Both the position numbers and the translations under genes were made by a program. The notes below the pieces were generated by a model. That model had not been told where the DNA came from. It did no database searches and saw only the letters and a list, made by a program, of their open reading frames with translations. From Mycobacterium sp. 1081908.1 (GTDB lineage Bacteria > Actinomycetota > Actinomycetes > Mycobacteriales > Mycobacteriaceae), in assembly GCF_001673535.1 (NCBI RefSeq), contig NZ_LZLY01000128.1, forward strand, positions 1-64,000: a stretch of DNA of 64,000 nucleotides, given 5' to 3'. Position 1 is the stretch's first letter, and each line of letters starts with the position of its first letter. Of the stretch, positions 1-8,674 are shown piece after piece.

Positions 1-74
1 GCGCGCACCTCGGTGGGATCGCTGCCGTGCACGGACGCGAAGCGGGGATCGCCCGCAGGGCTTACCGCCACCCA
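1..74. repeat. Left arm of a perfect 74-bp inverted repeat at the window edge
   Basis: Bases 1-74 are the exact reverse complement of bases 320-393; position n pairs with 394-n, and the match breaks at 75/319. Read in the frame of the NRPS that follows, this stretch gives an Arg/Pro-rich sequence with none of the usual end of an adenylation domain, whereas ordinary carrier-protein sequence begins right after it. I infer a fold-back or contig-end artefact rather than a biological repeat. Confidence 0.95.
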
Positions 75-1675
75 CCGATCGCTACCGCGCCCCGGCCACC
101 CCCGTCGAGGAGATCCTGGCCGACATCTACGCCCAGGTACTCGGACTCGACCACATCAGCGTCGAAGACTCCTTCTTCGACCTCGGCGGCAACTCGCTTA
201 CCGCGATGCGGGTGATTGCGACGATCAATGTCAGCCTCGACGCACACCTTTCGGTGCGCGCCTTGTTCGACGCACCGTCCGTGCGCAGTCTGAGTGGGCG
301 GTTGCGCGGAGACGCCGACTGGGTGGCGGTAAGCCCTGCGGGCGATCCCCGCTTCGCGTCCGTGCACGGCAGCGATCCCACCGAGGTGCGCGCCGCCGAC
401 CTGAAGCTGGACAAGTTCATCGAAACGACGACGCTGATCGGCGCGGCGAACCTGCCGGGTCCCAGCGACGTGCGGACGGTCCTGTTGACCGGGGCGACCG
501 GATTCCTCGGACGTTATCTGGCCCTGGAATGGCTGGAGCGGATGGGCACGGTCGGCGGCAAGCTGATCTGCCTGGTGCGAGCCGAGTCCGACAAAGAGGC
601 GCGGCGTCGCCTGGACGACATCTTTAACAGCGACCCAGATCTACTGCGTCACTTCCAGGAATTGGCGGCCGATCGCCTCGAGGTCGTCGCCGGCGACAAA
701 AGCCGAACCAACCTGGGCCTGGACCAGCAGACCTGGCAGCGGCTGGCCGATACCGTCGATCTGATCGTCGACCCTGCGGCCGTGGTCAACCACGTGCTGC
801 CCTATAACCAGCTGTTCGGGCCCAACGTCGTGGGCACCGCCGAGCTCATCCGAATCGCGGTCACCACAAAACTCAAGCCCTACGCCTACGTGTCGACCGG
901 CAGTGTCAGCGAACAGATCGAGCCGTCGGCGTTCACCGAGGACGCCGATATCCGGGTCATCAGCCCCACCCGCAACAGCGACAACGGCTACGTCAACAGC
1001 AAGTGGGCCGGCGAGGTGCTGCTGCGCGAGGCCCACGACCTATGCGCCCTGCCGGTCGCAGTGTTTCGCTGCGACATGATCATGGCCGATACCAGCTATG
1101 CGGGTCAGCTCAACGTGGCGGACAACTTCACCCGGCTGATGCTGTCCGTGGTGGCCACCGGGATCGCGCCCGTCTCGTTCTACCAACGCGACGCGGACGG
1201 CAACCGGCAGCGCGCTCACTTCGACGGGCTGCCAGTCGAATTCGTCGCCGAAGCGATCGCTACGTTGGGTGTTTCCGTGGTCGAAGGGTTCCAGACCTAT
1301 CACGTGATGAACCCGCACGACGACGGGATTGGGTACGACGAGTACATCGACTGGCTGATCGACGCCGGTTACCCAATCCGGCGCATCGATGACTTTGGGG
1401 AGTGGTTGGAGCGGTTTGAGGCCGCGTTGAGTGCCTTGCCGGCTCGACAGCGCCAGCACTCGCTGCTGTGGCAGTTGCCCTTGCGTACAGCGGATTCCCA
1501 GTACGCACAGCCCGCAGCGCCGGCCCGCGGATCGATCGCGCCCGCCGATCGGTTCCGTGCCGCGGTGCGATCAGCGAAAATAGGCCCCGACAAGGACAAT
1601 CCGGACATTCCCCACATCTCGGCACCGATCATCATCAAGTACGTCACCGATTTGCAACTGCTCGGACTGCTCTAG
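2..1675 (+). CDS. NRPS C-terminal fragment: peptidyl carrier domain plus CAR-type thioester reductase domain
   Basis: The 3' end of a large nonribosomal peptide synthetase, cut by the window start. From about base 75 the frame encodes a carrier domain with the motif DSFFDLGGNSL; the Ser codon for the phosphopantetheine arm is at 194-196. A Rossmann reductase domain follows, with TGATGFLG at 488-511 and the SDR Tyr/Lys pair YVNSK at 989-1003. It resembles the R domain of carboxylic acid reductases through to the C-terminal end ..LQLLGLL. Such domains use NADPH to release a carrier-bound acyl or peptidyl chain as an aldehyde or alcohol. The carrier sequence is NRPS-like (LGGNSL) rather than CAR-like, so I call it the last module of an NRPS. 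Condensation and adenylation domains lie outside the window. Bases 1-74 are suspect. The stop lies 4 bp from the end of the convergent glycosyltransferase gene. Confidence 0.88.
   Translation, partial: RAPRWDRCRARTRSGDRPQGLPPPTDRYRAPATPVEEILADIYAQVLGLDHISVEDSFFDLGGNSLTAMRVIATINVSLDAHLSVRALFDAPSVRSLSGRLRGDADWVAVSPAGDPRFASVHGSDPTEVRAADLKLDKFIETTTLIGAANLPGPSDVRTVLLTGATGFLGRYLALEWLERMGTVGGKLICLVRAESDKEARRRLDDIFNSDPDLLRHFQELAADRLEVVAGDKSRTNLGLDQQTWQRLADTVDLIVDPAAVVNHVLPYNQLFGPNVVGTAELIRIAVTTKLKPYAYVSTGSVSEQIEPSAFTEDADIRVISPTRNSDNGYVNSKWAGEVLLREAHDLCALPVAVFRCDMIMADTSYAGQLNVADNFTRLMLSVVATGIAPVSFYQRDADGNRQRAHFDGLPVEFVAEAIATLGVSVVEGFQTYHVMNPHDDGIGYDEYIDWLIDAGYPIRRIDDFGEWLERFEAALSALPARQRQHSLLWQLPLRTADSQYAQPAAPARGSIAPADRFRAAVRSAKIGPDKDNPDIPHISAPIIIKYVTDLQLLGLL
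320..393. repeat. Right arm of the 74-bp inverted repeat
   Basis: This is the native copy. It encodes the linker between the carrier domain and the reductase domain and reads smoothly in the NRPS frame. Its inverted duplicate is at 1-74, with 245 bp between the arms. Confidence 0.95.
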
Positions 1676-1679
1676 CAGC

Positions 1680-2944
<1,265 letters not shown>

Positions 2945-2948
<4 letters not shown>

Positions 2949-4243
2949 TGCCAATCGGGGCCTTTCAGATCTGCGCCGACCGGGGCGTCGATCCGGGTCG
3001 CGTCATCGCGCAGGAAGGCGCCTAGACGGCGGACCCCCTCCCTGATTTGGTCGGTCCTGACGTGGCTACACGACAGCCTCAATTGACGGTCCCCGTGCTG
3101 GCCGGCGTAGAAGTCACGCATCGGAGTCCACAGCACGCCGTAGCGCGCGCCGCTGCGTTGGAGGGCGGCATGACTCATTTCGTGGCGGCTGTGCATCACG
3201 ACGAAAAATCCCCCGGTGGGCCGGTTCCAACCAAGACCTAGCTCAGCGGCGTCGGGGAACTCGTCGTCCAATGCGGCCAAGAGCAGGTTCCGCTTTTCGC
3301 GGTAGGCCCGTGCCAGCGCCCGCTCACGGTCGGCGAGGGCGGTCGGATCCGACAGCACCAAGCCCGCGACCATGGCCTGGCTGAGCGGTGAGGTGTTGAC
3401 CGTGGTGGTGTTCTTGAGGGTGGCCAGCCAGCTCGCCAGGGTGCTCCCGTGCCACGGCTGATCGGCGACCACATAACCCACCCGCACACCGGGGAGGCAC
3501 ACCTTGGAAAAGGTGCCGACCTGGATCACCACTCGGTGCTCGTCGAGGGCTTTCAGGCACGGCGGGACCTCGGGATCGGTGAAGCCGTAGGTGGTGTCTT
3601 CGATCAACAGCACCCGGCGCGCCCGGGCGGTCCGCAGCAGTTCGCGGCGGGCGGCCTGCGGAATCACGGTGCCCGACGGGTTGGCGAAGTCCGGTGCGAC
3701 GTACAAGGCTCGCAGCGGCTCACCAAGGGCTTCGGCTTGGGCACACGCCGCTTCCAGGTCGGCTGCGGTGACGCCCTCAGGGCCCTCGATCACGTCCAGC
3801 ACCCGAGCACCTAAAAACGTTGCGGCACCGCGGATCCCGGCGAACGCGGGAGCGACAATGCCCAGGGTTCCCGACCGATGGAGTTCGAGCGCGCGAAGGA
3901 CAAGGATGTATCCCTCTTGAGCGCCGACGGTGATGGTGATATCGGACTCGCTGACAGTCAGTTCGCCGGTGGCGGACAGCGCCCGAGCCAGGGCGGCGTT
4001 GATGATGCCTTGACTCGGGCCGTACTGGAACAACGCGTCCCACGCCGGTGCCCCGGCGCTCGGGCGGCCGACGACGTCGTCGACAGCCGCAATGAGGCGC
4101 TCGCGCGAAACACCGTCCAGCAGTGGGGCCCCGGGGGCAAAGGAGATGGCGTGGGGGTAGCGAGCCATCACCTCGTTGAGAAATCCGATCGCACCGAAAA
4201 CCTGGGCCTCGGTCGACTCGTCGATTTTTGAAGCCGGTGTCAT
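2945..4243 (-). CDS. hpgT: (S)-3,5-dihydroxyphenylglycine transaminase, HpgT-like
   Basis: A 432-residue fold-type I PLP aminotransferase. The opening EAQVFGAIGFLNEVMARYP followed by AISFAPGAP is the pattern of the HpgT/Pgat transaminases of glycopeptide-antibiotic clusters. The internal aldimine Lys is expected at about residue 247 in GTFSKVCLPGVRVGY; an Asn-Pro pair near 188 (DFANPSG) is also family-typical. HpgT converts 3,5-dihydroxyphenylglyoxylate to Dpg (and 4-hydroxyphenylglyoxylate to Hpg). No Hpg-forming enzymes (HmaS, Hmo) are in the window, so Dpg is the likely product. Its ATG overlaps the dpgC stop by 4 bp and its stop overlaps the next start by 4 bp. Confidence 0.88.
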
Positions 4244-5457
4244 CGAGAGCTCGGAAGTTTGCTACGCACATCGGGGGCGTGGATGCGTTCGGCTTGGATG
4301 ACGGCGAAATCGGCCAGATACCTGGCGAATTCATCTTCGGGCTCGATGCCATGGGCGAGCATCAACTTGTTGGGCGCCACCCCCGGCTGCGAGAACGCGG
4401 CGGCCACTGACGCCACCGCGGCATCGACATCCGCTGCGCGGACCACCTCGTCAACCAGGCCGGCCTGCGTGGCCTCGGCGCCGCTTAGACGACGCCCGCC
4501 CAGGATCAGGTCACGGGCGAGCCGAACGCCGACCCGTGCGGGCAGGCGCAGGTTGGCGACGCCGGGAACGATGCCCTCGCTCGCCGCGGGCAGGCTCAGC
4601 CAGGCGTCGTCGACGGCGATCACGTGGTCGGCCACCAGGGTGAGTTGCATGCCGCCTCCGATGGCAAAGGAATCGATGACGCAGATCCACATCCGGGCGA
4701 CGTCGCGGCCGGTCTCGGGATCATGTACTCCTCGCGCCAGCTTCGATAGCAGGCCCGCCTCGCGGCCTATCAGAAAGTCAAGGTAGGAGATCTTGCCGGC
4801 AGCAAGGTGTTTGAGGTTGATCCCGGCGCAGAACACCCGCTTGCCGGCGTAGGACGCGTGCTTCATCGGGGCGCCTCGGATGACGCCCACCGGGGTGGCG
4901 GGGTCGAGTGTCACCACGTCGACGGCCGTCTCGAGATCGTGCACGAGCTGGTTGGTCTCCGCGTTGAGCGTCATGGTGTCGGCCAACGTCAGCTCGGCAA
5001 CGTTGGCCGTGCGCCGCAGCGTGACGGTCTCCAGCAGGAGCTCGCCGGTGGCCCGGAACTGCGCGGCGTGGGTGGCGGATTCGGGCAGCGGCGCCCGCAT
5101 GTCGGTGAGCGCAGGGATAGCGGTGGCGGGGTTGCGGAGCAGGGCTTGCAGGAACCGGCCCTGGTCGCGCTCCACCCGGAGCTGTCCGCTTGGCGCCAGC
5201 GCCTCATCGTGCTGTCGGGTCACCTGATCCGGTAGCAGGTCGGGCAGCCGGTCACCGGCCGCGCGCACCAGGTCGCCGAGCCTGCGCCCCCCGCCGGACG
5301 CCGTCGTCAGGGCGCGGTAGACCTCTTCGATGTGCTCATCAAACCAGGCCGCGGCGAGGCGTAGTTCCGCCTCCGTCGAGGGCCGGTGCCAGGGACGGCC
5401 GCGCTGGGTCGGGGCGCGCGGCGCGGCGATGTCGACCGCGGGAAGTCGGTCGGTCAT
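4240..5457 (-). CDS. dpgC: 3,5-dihydroxyphenylacetyl-CoA 1,2-dioxygenase, DpgC
   Basis: A 405-residue protein with a helical N-terminal extension of roughly 170 residues before a crotonase fold, which is the layout that separates DpgC from ordinary enoyl-CoA hydratases. Diagnostic stretches are RVFCAGINLKHLAAGKIS (first oxyanion-hole strand), DSFAIGGGMQL (second) and SLPAASEGIVPGVANLRL. DpgC is a cofactor- and metal-free oxygenase that uses O2 to turn dihydroxyphenylacetyl-CoA into 3,5-dihydroxyphenylglyoxylate with loss of CoA. It starts immediately after the dpgB stop (TAGATG). The context of DpgA, DpgB and HpgT makes the assignment firm at family level. Confidence 0.92.
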   Translation of the reverse strand: MTDRLPAVDIAAPRAPTQRGRPWHRPSTEAELRLAAAWFDEHIEEVYRALTTASGGGRRLGDLVRAAGDRLPDLLPDQVTRQHDEALAPSGQLRVERDQGRFLQALLRNPATAIPALTDMRAPLPESATHAAQFRATGELLLETVTLRRTANVAELTLADTMTLNAETNQLVHDLETAVDVVTLDPATPVGVIRGAPMKHASYAGKRVFCAGINLKHLAAGKISYLDFLIGREAGLLSKLARGVHDPETGRDVARMWICVIDSFAIGGGMQLTLVADHVIAVDDAWLSLPAASEGIVPGVANLRLPARVGVRLARDLILGGRRLSGAEATQAGLVDEVVRAADVDAAVASVAAAFSQPGVAPNKLMLAHGIEPEDEFARYLADFAVIQAERIHAPDVRSKLPSSR

Positions 5458-6096
5458 CTAACCGACCCCGCGCCGCCGTAGATAGCGCTCACACGCCGCG
5501 AGGTGGGCTCCCAAGGCTTCGTCGTAGCTGGTATGTGTGGCCTCGGCGATCAACTGGCGAACGACCCGCAGGTCATCCAGTCTGGCTACCGCCGCGCGCA
5601 GCGCTTCCAGCTCAGTCTCAGGCTCGTCGGTGATGATGTCGACCAGGCCGCTGACTAGTGCAGCACTGGCATCCATCGGCCGACCGAGCAAGCTCAGCCG
5701 GATTGTCTGTGCCGGCCCGACCAGCTGAACCAGGCGGAACAGCGCGGTGCTCGGCCAGACTGCGCCGTCGTTGTGCCAAATCACTCGAGAGCCTGGGCCT
5801 GTAATGCGGAAGTCGCAGGCGAGCCCGACCTCGAGCGCATGCCCGCCGATTTGCTGCCCGAACAGGGCCGCCGTGGTTGCCGGCGAGCGCTCGATGAGGC
5901 GCAGTGTCCGCTCCCAGCCGTTGACATCAGCGATGCCGTCTCCGGGCGAGAGGTGCTGCGGCCCGGCTTCGCGCAGGTCGATGACCGCCAAACCGCCGGT
6001 CCGAGATCGGATGAAGTCGCTCAAATCCCGTGTGCGACTGGCAAGATCGCCTGCGGGCAGCGTAAAGAAGTCGGTGGGCTCGCGGGACGGGTCCAT
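5458..6096 (-). CDS. dpgB: DpgB, enoyl-CoA hydratase-like partner of DpgA
   Basis: A 212-residue short crotonase-fold protein. It matches DpgB in VNGWERTLRLIERSP, in WPSTALFRLVQLVG, and in the C-terminal EALGAHLAACERYLRRR. In glycopeptide producers DpgB assists the type III synthase DpgA, promoting aromatisation (dehydration) of the octaketide-like tetramalonyl intermediate and raising turnover. It lacks the usual hydratase Glu pair context, as expected for DpgB. A GGGAAC-type ribosome site precedes the ATG. It lies 12 bp after dpgA and abuts dpgC. Confidence 0.9.
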   Translation of the reverse strand: MDPSREPTDFFTLPAGDLASRTRDLSDFIRSRTGGLAVIDLREAGPQHLSPGDGIADVNGWERTLRLIERSPATTAALFGQQIGGHALEVGLACDFRITGPGSRVIWHNDGAVWPSTALFRLVQLVGPAQTIRLSLLGRPMDASAALVSGLVDIITDEPETELEALRAAVARLDDLRVVRQLIAEATHTSYDEALGAHLAACERYLRRRGVG

Positions 6097-6108
6097 CGTT
6101 GTGTTCCC

Positions 6109-7164
6109 TCATGCCCACTGGATGAGGGCCATCTCGATGGTCGAGCCGGGGCCCATCGTTGTGATAACTCCGTATTCTCCTGGTTGTACGACGTTCTCCC
6201 GGTTGAGCCGCTCGAGGGAGAACAGGAACGATCCGCTGGAGAGGTTGCCGTAGTCGCGAAGCACGCTCGCGGAGTGGCGGACGTCGTGCCGGCTCAACCC
6301 CAGGTTGATCCGTAGCGCATCGAGCACCTTCTTGCCTCCGGAGTGCATCAGCCAGTGATCGATGTCGGTGATGTGCAGCCCCGTACCGGACAACAGGCGA
6401 TTCAGCGCCGTCTCGGCGTTGGCGCCGATCACGTACGGAACTTGCGGGTCGAGATAGAAACTGAACAGGCCCTGGTCGTCGTCCCAGTCGTAGCGCATTG
6501 CGTCCAGCGCTTCCAAGATGATGTGGCTGCTGGTCTTGAGCACCTGGGGGTGCGGCGACTCGGCCAGATGCGGATCGGAGCTGACCGCCAGCGCGGCGGC
6601 CCCGTCGCCGAACAGCGAGTTGACGACAGCGGTCCGCATGGTGCCGTCGAAAACGTATGCGGCCGAGCATGTTTCGACGCAAATGATCATGGCCAGCCTG
6701 CCGGGGTGTGTCTGTGCCCAGGCCGCTACCGCCGCCAAGCCATTGAGTCCGCCATTGCAGCCCATACCGACTACGTCGAGTCGTGCGCAGTCGGGCCGCA
6801 TGTCGCGATGCTTCATGACCCGCGCGGACATGCTGGGAGTCAAATAACCGGTGGTGGTGACGCAGCACAGGTAGTCGACGTCGGCGGGGGTCCGGCCGAT
6901 GTTCGCCAGGCACTTGTCCATGGCCTCAGCGGCCATCTTGATGCCCCACTCGCGGTGTTTGTCAAGGAGTTGGCCTTGGCTTTCGGGTTTGAGTCGGCCG
7001 TCGACATCGCGCGGGGGCAAGACCAAGTGCCGGGACAGGATCGCGCTGTTCTTGATCAGCGAGCGGATTCTGTCGTCCTCGATGTTGAGCTGATTGATGA
7101 AGTCGTCTTGCGTGTAGCGGAATGGCGGGACGCTGGTCCCGACTGAGCACAGGCGCGCCTGCAT
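6109..7164 (-). CDS. dpgA: 3,5-dihydroxyphenylacetyl-CoA synthase DpgA (type III polyketide synthase)
   Basis: A 351-residue chalcone-synthase-fold enzyme that condenses four malonyl-CoA to dihydroxyphenylacetyl-CoA. The catalytic triad is visible as Cys136 (VGMGCNGGLNGL), His274 (WLMHSGGKKV) and Asn307 (RDYGNLSSGSFLF). The N-terminal IEDDRIRSLIKNSAI and the segment DAMRYDWDDDQGLFSFYLDP are signatures of the DpgA subgroup. They set it apart from the mycobacterial alkylpyrone synthases (Pks10, Pks11, Pks18). The C-terminal TMGPGSTIEMAL is also as in DpgA. First gene of the leftward operon dpgA-B-C-hpgT-glycosyltransferase; divergent from dpgD across 62 bp. Confidence 0.94.
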   Translation of the reverse strand: MQARLCSVGTSVPPFRYTQDDFINQLNIEDDRIRSLIKNSAILSRHLVLPPRDVDGRLKPESQGQLLDKHREWGIKMAAEAMDKCLANIGRTPADVDYLCCVTTTGYLTPSMSARVMKHRDMRPDCARLDVVGMGCNGGLNGLAAVAAWAQTHPGRLAMIICVETCSAAYVFDGTMRTAVVNSLFGDGAAALAVSSDPHLAESPHPQVLKTSSHIILEALDAMRYDWDDDQGLFSFYLDPQVPYVIGANAETALNRLLSGTGLHITDIDHWLMHSGGKKVLDALRINLGLSRHDVRHSASVLRDYGNLSSGSFLFSLERLNRENVVQPGEYGVITTMGPGSTIEMALIQWA

Positions 7165-7214
7165 CAGGTTTTCCCGCCGCGGCGCGCTGACGGTCGGGCC
7201 AGCACGGCTGCGCC

Positions 7215-7220
7215 TACCCT
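7215..7220 (+). promoter_or_regulatory. -10 box (TACCCT) of a leaderless dpgD transcript
   Basis: TACCCT fits the mycobacterial TANNNT -10 element and lies 6 nt before the dpgD ATG. Transcription would start at or next to the A of ATG, and there is no Shine-Dalgarno sequence. I saw no obvious -35 box. Confidence 0.6.
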
Positions 7221-7226
7221 GACGGC

Positions 7227-8042
7227 ATGACCGCGGCCCTGGATGACTTGGAATTTGTCGGGTATGAGAAGCGCGATCGGGTAGCCACGATCACCCTGCG
7301 GCGCCCCGAGGTGCTCAACGCGATGAATGTGCGCATGCATGAGGAGCTCGCACGGGTCTGGGAGGACTTCGAGTCCGATCCGGACACCTGGGTCGGCGTC
7401 TTGACCGGTTCGGGTAACCGCGCCTTTAGCGTCGGACAGGACCTCAAGGAACTCGCCGATCGCGACGCCCGCGGAGTCGCGGGATTGTCGTCGTTCGGGA
7501 GCAAAGGCAAGCCGGGTGCGCCGCGGCTCACCGACCGGTTCGATATCACCAAGCCGTTGGTTGCCAGGGTGCGTGGGTATGCGTTGGGTGGTGGCTTCGA
7601 GCTGGCGTTGGCGTGCGACTTGATCGTTGCCTGTAGCGACGCGCAGTTCGGGTTGCCCGAAGTGCGATTGGGGCTGGTCGCCGGGGCGGGCGGGGTATTC
7701 CGGCTGGGCCGTCAGCTGCCACCGCGGGTGGCGGCCGGCTACCTGCTCACCGGCCGCCGCATGACCGCGCACGACGCGCTTCGCTACGGGTTGGTCAACG
7801 AGGTGGCCGCGCCCGAGCGCCTCGACGCCGCAACGCAGGCATGGGTCGACGATCTGTTGCGAGGCGCGCCGCTGGCCGTACGCGCCGCGAAGCAGGCCAT
7901 GTGGCGCTCGCTGGAACTGCCGCTGCCGGACGCCTTCGACGAGGTCTATCCATCTGAAGAACTGCGCAAGCGCAGCAACGACGCCAAGGAGGGCCCCCGC
8001 GCCTTCGCCGAGGGCCGCCCACCATCGTGGACCGGCGCGTGA
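7227..8042 (+). CDS. dpgD: DpgD-like enoyl-CoA hydratase
   Basis: A 271-residue enoyl-CoA hydratase/isomerase. FSVGQDLKELADRDARG and GGFELALACDLIV carry the two oxyanion-hole strands, and FGLPEVRLGLVAGAGGVFRL carries the region with the acid/base Glu. In Dpg clusters DpgD is the second crotonase that assists DpgA. By sequence alone it resembles general fatty-acid enoyl-CoA hydratases, so the name rests on its place next to dpgA. It is the only Dpg gene on the + strand, appears leaderless, and is followed by an intrinsic terminator. Confidence 0.78.
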   Translation: MTAALDDLEFVGYEKRDRVATITLRRPEVLNAMNVRMHEELARVWEDFESDPDTWVGVLTGSGNRAFSVGQDLKELADRDARGVAGLSSFGSKGKPGAPRLTDRFDITKPLVARVRGYALGGGFELALACDLIVACSDAQFGLPEVRLGLVAGAGGVFRLGRQLPPRVAAGYLLTGRRMTAHDALRYGLVNEVAAPERLDAATQAWVDDLLRGAPLAVRAAKQAMWRSLELPLPDAFDEVYPSEELRKRSNDAKEGPRAFAEGRPPSWTGA

Positions 8043-8188
8043 ATGTCCAACGACGGCAACCGCGGTTGGTAGTGGATGGCGGCAAAGACCTCGATTGCGT
8101 CGCACCTCAGACGCGAGCACTGGGCCCCCTCAGTCATGATCTCGGACCCTACGTCCTACGGCGACGGCGGCGGGTTACATAATAGCCG

Positions 8189-8213
8189 CGCCCGGCGCCG
8201 GGCGTGGGTTTTT
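8189..8213 (+). terminator. Intrinsic terminator downstream of dpgD
   Basis: An 8-bp perfect G/C stem (CGCCCGGC then GCCGGGCG, 8189-8204) is followed after four bases by five Ts (8209-8213). It is a textbook rho-independent terminator about 150 bp after the dpgD stop. Such structures are uncommon in mycobacteria. Confidence 0.75.
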
Positions 8214-8478
8214 GCAGGCCGGCTAAAGGGTGGTTTGACATCGGCAAATGCGCTTCAGCGCGGTCGCAGGGCTCGGAAATCGGCCCACCTGCCCCGGCCG
8301 AGCCGGATCTGCCTGGATGCCGGAGTTTGGACGGCGTCGTAACGCATTGTCTTCCAAGAGCTTTGGTCCCGGCCACGGAATGGTTCGAAGGGTGTCCCTA
8401 ACGGCTTGGTGCTGATTGCGGCTGTCGGCAAGGGGTTTCGCTCCTGGTACGGCTCTTGCTTCTCACGACGAAACCAAC

Positions 8479-8506
8479 TTGCCGTGCCGCCGACGCCAGC
8501 TAGCCT
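8479..8506 (+). promoter_or_regulatory. Possible promoter for the small ORF and ABC exporter
   Basis: TTGCCG (8479-8484) and TAGCCT (8501-8506) are 16 bp apart, resembling SigA-type -35 and -10 boxes. They lie about 33 bp before the small ORF start. Only the sequence match supports this. Confidence 0.35.
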
Positions 8507-8539
8507 GATAGATCTCTGGAATCTGGCACAGGAGATGAC

Positions 8540-8668
8540 ATGACCAGCACCATGAGGAGGCGAGGTACTGGCGTTTTGCGCGCTCGCGCCGCGAGGTCCG
8601 TGCGTAGTCAACGGGGCGCAGCGAATCCGCGTGGACGATGCGCCGTCGCCGAGGCAACCGGCATGTGA
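8540..8668 (+). CDS. Small Arg-rich ORF (42 residues) just upstream of the exporter
   Basis: ATG at 8540 is preceded by AGGAG at 8530-8534 with 5-nt spacing, and the stop at 8666-8668 is 6 bp before the exporter ATG. The predicted peptide starts MTSTMRRRGTGVLRAR and is about one quarter Arg, with one Cys. No membrane segment and no double-Gly leader motif are present. It could be a translated leader controlling the exporter, a small basic peptide, or a chance frame; the ribosome site and tight spacing are the only positive signs. Confidence 0.4.
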   Translation: MTSTMRRRGTGVLRARAARSVRSQRGAANPRGRCAVAEATGM

Positions 8669-8674
8669 ACGCGC

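Larger units (their letters stand above)
8043..8539. other. Mostly non-coding gap between dpgD and the exporter
   Basis: About 500 bp without a convincing gene. It contains the terminator at 8189-8213 and a possible promoter at 8479-8506. Open frames here on both strands lack ribosome sites and are Arg-rich, as expected for GC-rich noise. Confidence 0.6.

Noticed and set aside
13..627. Long + frame at the window start, and matching - strand frames at 62-420
   Set aside because: They are out of frame with the NRPS carrier/reductase and share sequence only because of the 74-bp inverted repeat.
7227..8042. Calling this gene only a generic fatty-acid enoyl-CoA hydratase
   Set aside because: Possible by sequence, but its place beside dpgA with dpgB and dpgC in the same cluster makes DpgD the better label; confidence lowered accordingly.
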